From CAVYWD01 sp963772225 (GTDB taxonomy: Bacteria > Myxococcota > Myxococcia > Myxococcales > UBA5297): DNA of 64,000 nt. Position 1 is the first letter of the stretch, and every line of letters starts with the position of its first letter. The stretch spans positions 2,356,001 to 2,420,000 of the forward strand of contig CAVYWD010000002.1 in the NCBI GenBank assembly GCA_963772225.1, given 5' to 3'. The translations under genes were made by a program, and so were the position numbers. Below the pieces are notes generated by a model. The model was not told the origin of the DNA. It made no database searches and worked only from the letters and a program-made list of their open reading frames with translations. This document shows positions 35,883 through 45,500 of this stretch, piece after piece.

Positions 35883-37589
35883 ATGGCGACCTCGTCGCGC
35901 TACCAGAGAAACAGCCTTCTGCTTTCGAGCAGAACTTCAGAAGCCCGAGCACGGGTCGCGTTGCGGGGAGCTGCTCTCGTTGTCTGTTGTACGGCTTGCT
36001 CCCCAGCCTTTACGCAAATTACGAGAAATACTCTCGCCGTCAACGAGATCCGCAATGAGGCTGGGCTATCCAGTGCGGATACGGTGGTGGGCCGGCCTCT
36101 GCCCCTGGCATCGAGCTGGTGCGGAGGGTCTTATATGTACTTAGGCGGCCGAGGGAAGGGAACCCAAATCAACCCAGATACTCAGGTCGAGCAGATTCGG
36201 GCCGGGCATCACATCTTGCCGTTCTTTGATTTCGACAAGGATTCGTCCCCGCCTGACGCATACTATGAATCGGCAATGCGACAAATGGCGGTCTGGAAAC
36301 TGCCATTCACGCTGATCGCGACGCAGTGGGAGCAGATTCTGTACACAGAAAGTAGATTTTGGTTGTTGCCGACCGAGCTGAACCCGAATCTCGTGGACGC
36401 TCGCGGCCAGCTATCGAAGACTATTGAGCCATCCGGCCCTGTTCAGCCATGGATTGATGCAGGGCGTGAGTGGGGTGCATCCAACAACCTAAGAAGGCTC
36501 GAAGAATGGTATCCGGACCCGCCACTTGTGATCATGCTTTCCAATAACGAAGCTCATCGATTGGCATTTTGGGACAGTGAAAACTCGCAAAGATATCTAT
36601 CTCTCTATGGGTTGAATCGTGGGGAAGAGTTTAAGCGCAAGGTCATGGGAGACGGATATATCGAACGGTACAAGGCGTTCCTGGGCGAGTTTCGCAATTC
36701 GCTGAATGCGCCAAAGTGGAAAGCGAACGCGAAATTTGTGGGCTTTAATATTGGTAGCGCGGGCGTAGGGCTTCTCACGTTCTATTGGAACTACACCTTG
36801 CCGTCGTCTGGTCGGATAGAAAGCTGGCACCTGGCATGGGACGGAGGCTCGGTCGCCGACTATTGGTCCCCTCTGGATGGGGACGAGCGTGTTGTATGCG
36901 CCCAAGTCTCAGAAATGAATAATTTGCTGAGCCAGAGAGAGGCTTACCGAAACAATCCCAAATACTGGTATGAGATATCGATATGGGATTCATTCGAGGG
37001 GAATACGCGCAAGTCATATGATACACCGGCGCTGTATCGGGCAAGGATTCAGTTTCTTATGTGGACCACTTGTCCGAGGGTTGTGCGCGAATACAGGGAC
37101 TACGGCCAGGTCCAGGAAGACGTCGGTCCCGACTATTGGGGCGCGGTTTTGGCAGCGGTGGACGCGGTCTACGCAGATCCAACGCTCAAGAGGTTCTGGC
37201 GCAAGGGTGCGCTGGTCGCGAATGTGGCTCATGCGAGCCCATTTCAGAACGCGATACCGGAGGAAATCAAGGAGTTGATAAATCAAAACCGCTGGTTCTT
37301 GCTTGACGTCGACGTCAATGCTCCCTGGCCCTGGCGCCTCGGCTCATGGCAAGCAAAGTGGCAGGACGGCACAGCGGTCAAGGTGCTGTCTCTCGCTCGA
37401 GTGTTGGGGACGAAGCCCACGCGCGAATGGCTTGTATATGCCTACTCCCCAGCCATAGGTAGGTCTAACGTTACCATTACGCTGCCTGAATTTGGAGACA
37501 TGCGAGTGGACGTTCCGCAAGCCGGCGCTTTCTATCTGGTCAAGGAAGCCAACCGGAGCGTTGCGCACATCCTTCTCGCGAGCCATTGA
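35883..37589 (+). CDS. Unknown protein, AT-richer than its neighbours
   Basis: 568 residues from the ATG at 35883. The N-terminus has a short hydrophobic stretch ending in Cys (ALVVCCTACSPAF), which might be a poor lipoprotein signal. The body has many aromatic residues (SSWCGGSYMYLGGRG, HHILPFFDFDKDSSPPDAYY, WHLAWDGGSVADYWSPLDGD, PKYWYEISIWDSFEGN) and ends with a short beta domain (RSNVTITLPEFGDMRVDVP). The length and Trp/Tyr/Asp content are like a glycoside hydrolase or carbohydrate-binding protein, but no family could be named. Codon use is less GC-rich than in genes on either side, which suggests acquisition by transfer. Confidence 0.6.
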   Translation: MATSSRYQRNSLLLSSRTSEARARVALRGAALVVCCTACSPAFTQITRNTLAVNEIRNEAGLSSADTVVGRPLPLASSWCGGSYMYLGGRGKGTQINPDTQVEQIRAGHHILPFFDFDKDSSPPDAYYESAMRQMAVWKLPFTLIATQWEQILYTESRFWLLPTELNPNLVDARGQLSKTIEPSGPVQPWIDAGREWGASNNLRRLEEWYPDPPLVIMLSNNEAHRLAFWDSENSQRYLSLYGLNRGEEFKRKVMGDGYIERYKAFLGEFRNSLNAPKWKANAKFVGFNIGSAGVGLLTFYWNYTLPSSGRIESWHLAWDGGSVADYWSPLDGDERVVCAQVSEMNNLLSQREAYRNNPKYWYEISIWDSFEGNTRKSYDTPALYRARIQFLMWTTCPRVVREYRDYGQVQEDVGPDYWGAVLAAVDAVYADPTLKRFWRKGALVANVAHASPFQNAIPEEIKELINQNRWFLLDVDVNAPWPWRLGSWQAKWQDGTAVKVLSLARVLGTKPTREWLVYAYSPAIGRSNVTITLPEFGDMRVDVPQAGAFYLVKEANRSVAHILLASH

Positions 37590-37699
37590 GGCGCCCGCAG
37601 CAAATTCCGTCGGTAATCCGCTCGCCGCGGCCAAGCAGCTCGGCTCCGCAGCGGTCGAGCCCCGCCGCCGCCTTCTGCTCGAGCGGGTGTTCCAGCGCG

Positions 37700-37918
37700 A
37701 CCTCGACCTGAGGGAGGCGGGCATCCGGCTCAAACCGAGCGCCTGCGGCTCGAGGGCCTGGACGCGCGCCTATGCCAAGGCGACGCGGAGAACCTTCCCT
37801 TCCGGTACGATCACTTCGACCTGGCCTACTCGTACGGCGTCGACCACCGGACACCCCTCGGGCGGTCGCCGAGATTCATCGCGTCCTGCGTCCCGGCGGG
37901 GTCGCGCGGGTGCTTTGG
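37700..37918 (+). pseudogene. Methyltransferase gene fragment
   Basis: About 220 bp related to nt 35195-35410 of the intact methyltransferase gene: DLREAGIRL, LEGLDARLCQGDAENLPF, HFDLAYSYGV, then AVAEIHRVLRPGGVARVLW. At least two frame changes and no start or stop belong to it. The rest of 37590-38334 shows no recognisable gene. Confidence 0.75.
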
Positions 37919-37987
37919 CGGCGGCCTCCTGGTGATCCATCTGGCGGCGGTCTCGAGATCCGTTGCAGCGCTGCAACGCAATCCTCT

Positions 37988-38037
37988 GGCCCCCGGAAGT
38001 CCGCTTCAATTCAGGTGAAAGCGTCCTCCCGGGGGCC
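37988..38037. terminator. GC hairpin downstream of the methyltransferase fragment
   Basis: GGCCCCCGG at 37988-37996 pairs with CCGGGGGCC at 38029-38037 across a 32-base loop. No U-tract follows, so a terminator role is uncertain. The stretch 38040-38334 holds nothing recognisable. Confidence 0.3.
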
Positions 38038-38345
38038 TGAGGATTGCTTGGGGGGTGGATCTCATAGCAGCCGCCGAGTGAATCACTCCCGGACCGCCGC
38101 CGAAGCGGGAAGGCCGATGGCCGATGGCTGTCCTTGTCTCCGGCAGGCAGGTGAGTGGGTTGTCGAAGCCGCCTGTTACGAACAGTGTGGCGGAGCTAAC
38201 ACTCAAAGAGATCGCGCAGTGGAGTCCCGATGCCGGCGCCGATTCTCCTGCTACTCTTCATGCCGGTGGGCGCAGGTTGACTCGGCCTCGGACGGTCGGG
38301 CGAATGGAGCACACATATCCCGGCGTGGGGCTGGGAGCTGGGAGT

Positions 38346-39873
38346 CAGCCCTTTCAAGGTGCGTTCTTTCTCTTTGTTTTCCGCAATGCTAGCAAGCGAG
38401 CAGTGGAAACATGAGGGTGTCTTCGGTTGAAGGTTCTCGGTTGCCGCGGCTTCTTTGGACCACGTGGATGTCGACGGAACTTCAGCAAGTCAACTTCTCC
38501 AGCGAGGTCGACAAGCACCTTGGCGACCTCGCTGGTTGGGGCTGCCTGGAATACTCGCCACGCTTTGGGCGGGATCGCGATCTCCATGCCTCGCCGGGTG
38601 CCGGCGATTTCGTCGGCCAGGTAATAGGCCGATACCTCTTCTTGGATCTTTTCGGCTCCGTGCTCGGCGCGCAAGGCGGCCTTGATGACCGAGAGAACGT
38701 TGTAGGCGACCAAGGCCACACAGAACGCGAAGAGCGCTGCCTTCGGATAGCCCAACGTATTGAGCTCGCCTTCCAGGGTTGCCTCCAGCTCCTGAAATGC
38801 CAACTCGATGCCCCACCGCTTTCGGTAGACAGCGCCGACGGTTGTGCCGAGAGTATCTGGTGGGAGATTCGTCAGGATGTGAAGTTCCCGGTCGCCATCA
38901 CGCGTCGCCTTCTGAAGCTTCAGGGTAATACGGCGGGCGAGGAGCGAGTTCCCGGTGTCATCCCTCAGCTTCACCTCCTGTTCCCAAACCTCGGCGCCGT
39001 CGATGGTGCCGCAGCGACGAAGACGGCCGATCGGTTTCCACGGCACATTGATGCGGTGGTGCCTGACGATGAAGAGCCCCTCTCGACGGGCGATGCCGAA
39101 GAGCAGGGCGCAGGTGCAGAAGTTGCGGTCAGCGATCCACACGTCCCTCGGCGCGACCTTCGCCAACACCGCTTCAGTGAGCGAGCGCTCCTGGGCGTGG
39201 CCATCCTCGCAAGGGATCACATCGGTTACTTGCAGGAGGCGCGGATCCAGCACGACCAATGCAAACCCTGGCAGCGGGCCCGCTGCGGTCTTGCGCAGCT
39301 CGGAAATCCGATGCTCCGTGGCCGCCAGGTGATTCCCGTCGAGGATCCGAGCTCGATACCCTGGAAGGAGTTCCGGAAGCGATGCCTTCATGCTTTCGAT
39401 CAACGGAACAGTGCGACCGGCGACGTGCTTGACCAATGCCGCACCGACCCCCGGCTCGATTCCGTCGACCTTGTTGTACAGCGACTGTACCGAGACCTCA
39501 ATTCGGCGCCGATTGGCTTGATAGGCGGCGTGAAGCGACGGCCGGATGCGGTGAACCACGAGGCTCATCAAGTCGACGACTGTGGAGAACAGCAGCGTCC
39601 GCGTGTATTGCGTTTCAGCGCTCGCGCCAAACACGGCATCAACATCTTCGGAGCGCAGCGCATGCTCGAGTGTCCCACGCGCCATCACGCTAATCGGGCT
39701 CTGTTCAATGAACGGAGCGAACACCTTGCCAAGAATCATGCGTTGGCCTTTCGACGGGCGCCCCGGTTTGGACGCGCCCAGGAGAGGCCAGATCCATGGC
39801 AGATTCTCAGGACCCGCACAATAGAGTCGAAATCCCGCAGCAACACCAACTACTTACGACCTTTAAAGGGCTG
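38346..39873 (-). mobile_element. IS4-type insertion sequence, complete
   Basis: 1528 bp. The ends are inverted repeats: CAGCCCTTTCAAGGT at 38346 and, on the other strand, CAGCCCTTTAAAGGT ending at 39873. An exact 11-bp target duplication GAGCTGGGAGT flanks it (38335-38345 and 39874-39884), as expected for IS4-type elements. One transposase gene fills it. The perfect duplication indicates a fairly recent insertion. It lies just upstream of the DUF1566 lipoprotein gene. Confidence 0.92.
38354..39739 (-). CDS. IS4-family transposase
   Basis: 461 residues, DDE type. ARILDGNHLAATEHRI gives the first Asp region, DVWIADRNFCTCALLFGIA the second, and YRKRWGIELAFQELEATLEG the Y-x2-R-x3-E signature with the catalytic Glu. 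In the last, the usual distal Lys is Glu. The gene fills the element between its inverted repeats and appears intact. Confidence 0.88.
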   Translation of the reverse strand: MILGKVFAPFIEQSPISVMARGTLEHALRSEDVDAVFGASAETQYTRTLLFSTVVDLMSLVVHRIRPSLHAAYQANRRRIEVSVQSLYNKVDGIEPGVGAALVKHVAGRTVPLIESMKASLPELLPGYRARILDGNHLAATEHRISELRKTAAGPLPGFALVVLDPRLLQVTDVIPCEDGHAQERSLTEAVLAKVAPRDVWIADRNFCTCALLFGIARREGLFIVRHHRINVPWKPIGRLRRCGTIDGAEVWEQEVKLRDDTGNSLLARRITLKLQKATRDGDRELHILTNLPPDTLGTTVGAVYRKRWGIELAFQELEATLEGELNTLGYPKAALFAFCVALVAYNVLSVIKAALRAEHGAEKIQEEVSAYYLADEIAGTRRGMEIAIPPKAWRVFQAAPTSEVAKVLVDLAGEVDLLKFRRHPRGPKKPRQPRTFNRRHPHVSTARLLALRKTKRKNAP

Positions 39874-40009
39874 GAGCTGGGAGTGCTCAGACGCGTGCAC
39901 AACCGCCAGGACCGAGCACAGGCGACCATCGGAAAGCGCCTGTGCGTTAACACCCGCGGGCGTCGTAGGGCAGCGCTCCTCGCATCGAGGTCGGGTACGG
40001 AGAGCAGCC

Positions 40010-41446
40010 ATGAAACGTACTGCATTGGTCGCCGCATGCGTACTTTCGACGTGCAGGAGCTCGAGTTCAAGCCCGTGCAGAACTGCAAGCGACTGCCCCG
40101 CGAACGGGACGGGGAGGCCGACTGTGTGCAACAGAGGTGTCTGCGTCCTCGCGGAGCAGGACGCCGACGACATTGAGCCAAACGGCGGCGGCGATGAGGG
40201 GTCGTCGGAGGATGGCGGGGCGCTCGATGCGGGCTCGGAAGACGGCGGGGGGCAGCGGTACCCTGGACCCCCGGATGCAGGTCCACAAGATGCAGAGCTC
40301 GCGGCCCTTGGCGTTGCATGCAGCTCGAGCAGTGAGTGTTCAAGCGGGGTCTGCGTCCGTGGGGTCTGCTGCGACTCGGCGTGCAACGGCCAGATCTGCC
40401 AGCGCTGTGACGAATATTCCGTGAGCGGCGCCGGGCATTGCGATGTTGCTCGGGCCGGAACGGACCTTGCCGGGGAGTGCTCGCCGCCCACGGTGACTTG
40501 CAGCGGGCTATGCACTATCCGGATGACGACCTTTGCATGCAGCGGCGCGAGCTACGCGTGCGCGAGCCATCGAACGACCACTCCTATCGCTTCCGGCTAC
40601 GTCTGCGCGTCGAACGCCGCCGTGCCAGTAGGCAAGGCCAATTTCTGCGACATGGGGAATAACTGCGCCGAAGGTATGTGCCAGGCATCGCGATGGTGGA
40701 CGAGCTGCGACGGACACGGCAGCTGCCGCGCAGCAACTGATTCAAAGGATGCCTGTACCGAACCTGTGGTCGCTTCAGCGGGGCAGTCGCTGACCCGCTC
40801 GTGTGCGACAAATGGCGCAACGTCTTGCGGCGCCACATGCGCCGCCAGCGGGGCGACCTACTGGACCTTGTGCGACGGGGCGAGCCGCTGCACGTCTACG
40901 TCAGCTCTAGCGATAGGCAGCTGTGGGATCTATGCCTGCGACCTCTCTTCGGCGCGGTGCAAGTCGCACTGCTCCACCGATGCCGATTGCGTGGCGCCAA
41001 ACGTTTGCACGCCGCCGAACTGTCACAGGAACTGGGACTTGGAGTGGCCGAGGTGGGGGGTGTCGAATCCCAGGAGCTTCACAACGAACGACGACGGGAC
41101 GGTCAAGGACAACGTGACGGGGCTCGTTTGGCAGCAGGGGATCTCGGATCGCGAAGAGACCTGGAGCTCTGCCACGGCCTACTGCGCTGGTCTCACTTTG
41201 GCCGGTGGCGGCTGGCGCCTGCCGACTCGGATTGAGCTCCTGACCATCGTCGATCCAAGGACGTCCGATCCAGCCATTGATACGGGCGTGTTCTCTCTCG
41301 GTGCCTGGCCCGGAGTGGCTTCTTGGTTCTGGAGCGCGACGCCCAACGCCAGCGGTCCCGACGAGGCGTGGTACGTCGACTTCGGCCTTGGCAGCGCGAA
41401 TGCCTTGAACCAGGCCTCCGGGGCCACGGTTCGGTGTGTGCGCTGA
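40010..41446 (+). CDS. Cys-rich secreted protein with C-terminal DUF1566 (Lcl) domain
   Basis: 478 residues from the ATG at 40010; frame upstream of this runs through the IS4 element and is spurious. A short hydrophobic leader with Cys (MKRTALVAACVLSTC) suggests export as a lipoprotein. A Gly/Asp-rich linker (DEGSSEDGGALDAGSEDGGG) leads to a Cys-rich region (CSSGVCVRGVCCDSACNGQI) like those of myxobacterial surface proteins. The C-terminal ~120 residues are DUF1566: TVKDNVTGLVWQQG, AYCAGLTLAGGGWRLPTRIE and ATVRCVR at the end. This domain is found in many surface lipoproteins and adhesin-like proteins. Confidence 0.75.
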   Translation: MKRTALVAACVLSTCRSSSSSPCRTASDCPANGTGRPTVCNRGVCVLAEQDADDIEPNGGGDEGSSEDGGALDAGSEDGGGQRYPGPPDAGPQDAELAALGVACSSSSECSSGVCVRGVCCDSACNGQICQRCDEYSVSGAGHCDVARAGTDLAGECSPPTVTCSGLCTIRMTTFACSGASYACASHRTTTPIASGYVCASNAAVPVGKANFCDMGNNCAEGMCQASRWWTSCDGHGSCRAATDSKDACTEPVVASAGQSLTRSCATNGATSCGATCAASGATYWTLCDGASRCTSTSALAIGSCGIYACDLSSARCKSHCSTDADCVAPNVCTPPNCHRNWDLEWPRWGVSNPRSFTTNDDGTVKDNVTGLVWQQGISDREETWSSATAYCAGLTLAGGGWRLPTRIELLTIVDPRTSDPAIDTGVFSLGAWPGVASWFWSATPNASGPDEAWYVDFGLGSANALNQASGATVRCVR

Positions 41447-41914
41447 GGGAGGGGTGGAATGCGGGCTCTGCCGACATGGCGCGCGGCCCGCGCGGTCGCC
41501 CGCGCGTCGGCACCCTGCGGCCAGCGGAGCCGGACAGGCGCCATCGCGTTTCGGATGAGGAAGGCAAGGCGAAGCCTTCGCCAGGCGGAGGGTTGCAGTA
41601 GGGGCGCCACCGGCCGGAGCTGGGCTGGGGAGGCCGTGTGGGTCCTCGCCGGAGAGCAGCCAAAGCCCTGCGTGCCACCGAAGCGGCCCGCGTGTCAGTC
41701 TCGCCTGTGTTGGACGAGGTTCGGCGGAGGAAGGCATCTCGCGACTGCCTGGAGAGCGATGAACGAAGCGTTAAGCCGGCGCTTGGCGCGGGGACTGAAA
41801 GTGACTCCCGCGGTAAGGGGCCGCGGCGCCAAGGAGACCCTTGCGGAGGAAAGTTGGCCCGCACCGTCAGGCCGGCACATTGTCCGGCTCTCTATTCTTT
41901 TCGGGGAGAGAAAG
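41447..41914. other. 468-bp gap without a recognised gene
   Basis: GC-rich sequence between two DUF1566 genes. Open frames here have no start with a ribosome site and no recognisable protein text. A GGGGAGAG element at 41903-41910 belongs to the next gene. Confidence 0.4.
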
Positions 41915-42364
41915 ATGAGATACGCGAAGGCGATGATCCTGGGAAGTCTTGTCTGGATGGGGGCGCCGGCACTGTGGGCGGTGACGCCCAATGGCCAGTA
42001 TACCGATCTCGCGAACGGCACGGTCAGAGACAACAAGACGGGCCTCGTTTGGCAGCAGGGGATCCCGAATACAAAGATGACCTGGGATTCCGCCAAGGCC
42101 TATTGCAGCCAACTCAGTCTCGGCGGGCTATCAGGATGGCGCCTACCAGAAAAGCTAGAGCTCGAATCCATTGTGAATGTGACCGTCCCCACTCCGGGCT
42201 CCGCCGTGGACGAGACAGCATTTCCGTCGACGCCAGCGGACATGTTTTGGACGGCGACGCCCGTCGCCGGCTATTCCGACGTCGCGTGGTCCGTCAACTT
42301 CCTGATCGGCACCACGAATATCTCCGACACGCCGTACTCGTACTGGGTGCGGTGTGTGCGCTAG
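41915..42364 (+). CDS. Small secreted DUF1566 (Lcl domain) protein
   Basis: 149 residues from the ATG at 41915, with GGGGAGAG a few bases upstream. Signal peptide MRYAKAMILGSLVWMGAPA ends near residue 22 (ALWA). The rest is one DUF1566 domain: GTVRDNKTGLVWQQGIP, AKAYCSQLSLGGLSGWRLPE, ADMFWTATPV and a VRCVR end. It is closely related to the C-terminal domain of the gene at 40010-41446 and looks like a domain-only duplicate. Role unknown. Confidence 0.8.
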   Translation: MRYAKAMILGSLVWMGAPALWAVTPNGQYTDLANGTVRDNKTGLVWQQGIPNTKMTWDSAKAYCSQLSLGGLSGWRLPEKLELESIVNVTVPTPGSAVDETAFPSTPADMFWTATPVAGYSDVAWSVNFLIGTTNISDTPYSYWVRCVR

Positions 42365-42476
42365 GACGGGTCCTTCGTCTTCAGTTCGTGTTTTCCAATG
42401 TTGCATCTCTCGCATGCCACCGGTGCAGAGTCGTTTTGGCGTGGAGAGCCTCGTAGGATCGCGAAAGGCGTCAGTC

Positions 42477-45400
42477 ATGAGGTCATTCCAAGCAGATCCG
42501 CAGTCACTTCCCTCGAGCGCTTCGATGGTCGCCTTCGCTCTGCTCTGCGCCTGTGGCAGGCCTCCGGGGCCGCCCGGACAGTTGGCAGGAGTTCTTCAAG
42601 CGCCCTTGAGCACGACGGGCGCCGATGGGACCACCTACCGATTGGCGAAGGGAGCCTTTGAGATCTCCGGTCCCAAGGCGGCCGTTTTCAACGCGGAGGA
42701 CTACCTTTCACGGGAGTTCGTTGAAATCGTCCTTCCTCCAGGAGACTATACGCTGCTCCTGCGAACGGGCTGGCAACTCGAGCGCCACGACGGAGCCGGG
42801 GCGACATCGGTCCCGAGCGCCGCCCTCACGAGTTCGAACCCGACTTCCTTTTCCATTGCCGCAGGCGGGACATCGACCGTGTCCCTCCAGTTCGAGGTCG
42901 AAAACGCCGGGGGCAGCCTCGTGGTGACCCTTGAAGTGAACCCGGGGCGCGGCGATGGAGGCGGGGACGCCAGTTCAGAGCCCGACGGGTCGGGGTCGGA
43001 GTGCGACGCAGAGACTGGCCCTCGTGATTCGGGTGCCTCGCCCGACGCAAACGGCTTCGAGGATGCGGGCAGTCCAGACGCCGGGTCTACGGATCATCCG
43101 GGGGCTGGCTATTCATTGGGTGGCTCGATCACAGGGCTGAACTCAAGCGGCCTGGTGCTGGCGTCCGCGGGCGAGCCCGACCTGACCGTACCGAGCGGGG
43201 CTTCCTCGTTCGTCTTCTCCGAAATGCTCGCGCCTGGATCGTCGTTCTCGGTCACGGTCAAGACACAGCCCGCGGGTCTCAGCTGCAGCATTCTCGGCGG
43301 CTCCGGCACGGCCGGCATGGCCGATGTCCTTTCCATCGCTGTGAATTGCAGGGGGTGGAAGCAGGTCGCGCGGGGGGGCAATTTCACTGTCGGGATCAAA
43401 ACAGACGGCACGCTCTGGGCGTGGGGTGAGAATGACACTGGCCAATTTGGCGATGGGATGGCGATTCAGTGGATATCCTCTCCTTGTCAGATAGGCACCG
43501 AAACGGACTGGGCTAGCGTGGCGGCGGGGGATCGTCACGTCTTGGCCGTCAAGGCCGACAAGACGCTGTGGGCGTGGGGTGACAACTCCTGCGGCCAGTT
43601 GGGCGACGGTACGACCGCCTCCCGGTCGCTGCCTAGTCAGGTCGGGAGCGACTCAGACTGGGCCAGCGCGGCCAGCGGTGATTGCTACGCAGTAGCGCTC
43701 AAGACCGATGGAACGCTGTGGACCTGGGGCATCAATAACCACGGTCAACTCGGCGACGGGACCTCGACATCCCGGCCATTGCCGAGCCAGGTAGGGGCCG
43801 ACAGCGACTGGGCAAGTGTGGCGACTGGGTTTGCGGTCACTGTGGCCATCAAAGCCGATGGGACGCTGTGGGCTTGGGGCCTGAACGACAGTGGCCAGCT
43901 GGGAGACGGTACGAATACCGATTCCGCGCTGCCGAAACAGGTGGGCACCGACTCCGATTGGGCAGGCGCAGAGGGAGGGATATCACAAGTCATTGCCATC
44001 AAGACCGACGGGACGTTGTGGGGCTGGGGTTCCAACTTTTACGGCGAACTGGGCGGCGGGACGACCAACCCGATCATGCGGCCTAGCCAGGTGGGCGTTG
44101 ATTCCGACTGGGCGAGCGCAAGACTTGGCGTGGATTGCATCCTGGCCCTCAAGACGGATGGCACTTTGTGGTCGTGGGGCAACAATAACGCCGCCCAACT
44201 GGGCGATGGGACGACCGCACCGCACTCAGTGCCTTCAAGGGTTGGGACGGAGGGGAATTGGGCTCGCCTCGTGGAAAGCGGAACCATGGCCATCAAAACG
44301 GACGGGACTCTCTGGTCCTGGGGCTTCGACGACAACGGTACGCTCGGACTCGGGCGGAGCCTGTTCTACCCGAATCCAGAGCAAATCGGTGCCGATACCA
44401 AATGGGTGGACGCCGCAGCCGGCGATACGCACTCAGCGGCAATCACGGCCGAGGGAACGCTCTGGACGTGGGGCTGGAATTCAGATGGTCAACTCGGCAA
44501 CGGAACGACTTCGCCACAGTCGACACCTCGGCAAGTCGGGCGTGGCAGTGATTGGGCGAGCGTGATGGCTGCCGGTTCACATACTGTCGCTATCAAGAAG
44601 GACGGAAGCCTTTGGGCGTGGGGCCGCAGCGGGTTCCAGGACGGTGACGCGGCGTCGACTGTGCAGGTCGCACCAACGCAGATCGGCGCCGACGGCGACT
44701 GGACGAGCGCGGCGGTGGGCAGTGGTGTTTCGGCAATCAAGTCTGACGGGACGCTCTGGCACGTAGGCCCAGGGATGCCCGCGACGTCGTGCTGCTACTC
44801 GGGCTTCTCTTGCTCTTGGAACGGTATCAACTGCCTCGCAGGGCAGTGCTGCAGCTACCTCACCGGCATATCGCTGCCAAAACGCATTGGAAACGACGCG
44901 AACTGGGTGAGTGTGGCGTCAGGCGCGAGCTTCTTCGCGATCAAGAGCAACGGTACGCTTTGGGGATGGGGCGAAAACTTCTGGGGGCAACTGGGCGATG
45001 GCTCGAGGATTGACAAGTTTGAATTGGAGCAGATCGGCGCCGACGCCAATTGGGCCGTGGTCGCCGAAACGCAAGCATCGAGCGGGCGCAGCTACAGCAC
45101 TGCAATCAAGTGGGACGGAACCTTGTGGAACTGGGGTCTTCGAGTGGTTGGTAATCCCATTATTTCCGTTCCGGCTCAAGTGGGCACCGACGCCGACTGG
45201 GCGAGCGTGACGTCGGGGGTCAGCCATTCCATGGTTCTGAAGCTCGATGGAACTCTCTGGGGCATGGGAGAGAATGGTTCCGGCGAACTTGGTATCGGGA
45301 CGAACATTGCCGTTTCGGACCCCGTGCAGGTCGGCGTGGAGTCGAGCTGGTACAAAGTGGCGGCCGGGGGCGCTCATACCATCGCTATCAAGCGCGATGG

Positions 45401-45500
45401 TACCCTCTGGGCGTGGGGCGATTCCTCGTGGGGTCAGCTTGGCAACGGCTTCTCCGAATTCGTCACCGAGCCCAAGCAGGTGGGCTCTGGCACCCCCTAG
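42477..45500 (+). CDS. Lipoprotein with 14 RCC1 repeats
   Basis: 1007 residues from the ATG at 42477. A signal with lipobox-like LLCAC near residue 25 suggests a surface lipoprotein. After a region with beta text (REFVEIVLPPGDYTLLL) and a Gly/Asp/Ser linker, the C-terminal ~700 residues are repeats of the type xxDGTLWxWGxNxxGQLGDG. I count 14 such units, spaced mostly about 50 residues apart; units 9, 10 and 12 are divergent. RCC1 repeats form seven-bladed propellers, so 14 could make two. The TAG stop coincides with the first base of an IS1182-type element, so the natural 3' end may be lost. Confidence 0.82.
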   Translation: MRSFQADPQSLPSSASMVAFALLCACGRPPGPPGQLAGVLQAPLSTTGADGTTYRLAKGAFEISGPKAAVFNAEDYLSREFVEIVLPPGDYTLLLRTGWQLERHDGAGATSVPSAALTSSNPTSFSIAAGGTSTVSLQFEVENAGGSLVVTLEVNPGRGDGGGDASSEPDGSGSECDAETGPRDSGASPDANGFEDAGSPDAGSTDHPGAGYSLGGSITGLNSSGLVLASAGEPDLTVPSGASSFVFSEMLAPGSSFSVTVKTQPAGLSCSILGGSGTAGMADVLSIAVNCRGWKQVARGGNFTVGIKTDGTLWAWGENDTGQFGDGMAIQWISSPCQIGTETDWASVAAGDRHVLAVKADKTLWAWGDNSCGQLGDGTTASRSLPSQVGSDSDWASAASGDCYAVALKTDGTLWTWGINNHGQLGDGTSTSRPLPSQVGADSDWASVATGFAVTVAIKADGTLWAWGLNDSGQLGDGTNTDSALPKQVGTDSDWAGAEGGISQVIAIKTDGTLWGWGSNFYGELGGGTTNPIMRPSQVGVDSDWASARLGVDCILALKTDGTLWSWGNNNAAQLGDGTTAPHSVPSRVGTEGNWARLVESGTMAIKTDGTLWSWGFDDNGTLGLGRSLFYPNPEQIGADTKWVDAAAGDTHSAAITAEGTLWTWGWNSDGQLGNGTTSPQSTPRQVGRGSDWASVMAAGSHTVAIKKDGSLWAWGRSGFQDGDAASTVQVAPTQIGADGDWTSAAVGSGVSAIKSDGTLWHVGPGMPATSCCYSGFSCSWNGINCLAGQCCSYLTGISLPKRIGNDANWVSVASGASFFAIKSNGTLWGWGENFWGQLGDGSRIDKFELEQIGADANWAVVAETQASSGRSYSTAIKWDGTLWNWGLRVVGNPIISVPAQVGTDADWASVTSGVSHSMVLKLDGTLWGMGENGSGELGIGTNIAVSDPVQVGVESSWYKVAAGGAHTIAIKRDGTLWAWGDSSWGQLGNGFSEFVTEPKQVGSGTP

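Noticed and set aside
38411..40009. Upstream extension of the DUF1566 gene through the IS4 element
   Set aside because: The extension is antisense to the IS4 transposase; the true start is the ATG at 40010.
41447..41914. Gap considered as a group II intron or IS remnant
   Set aside because: No reverse transcriptase, transposase text, or intron end could be found; similarity was too vague.
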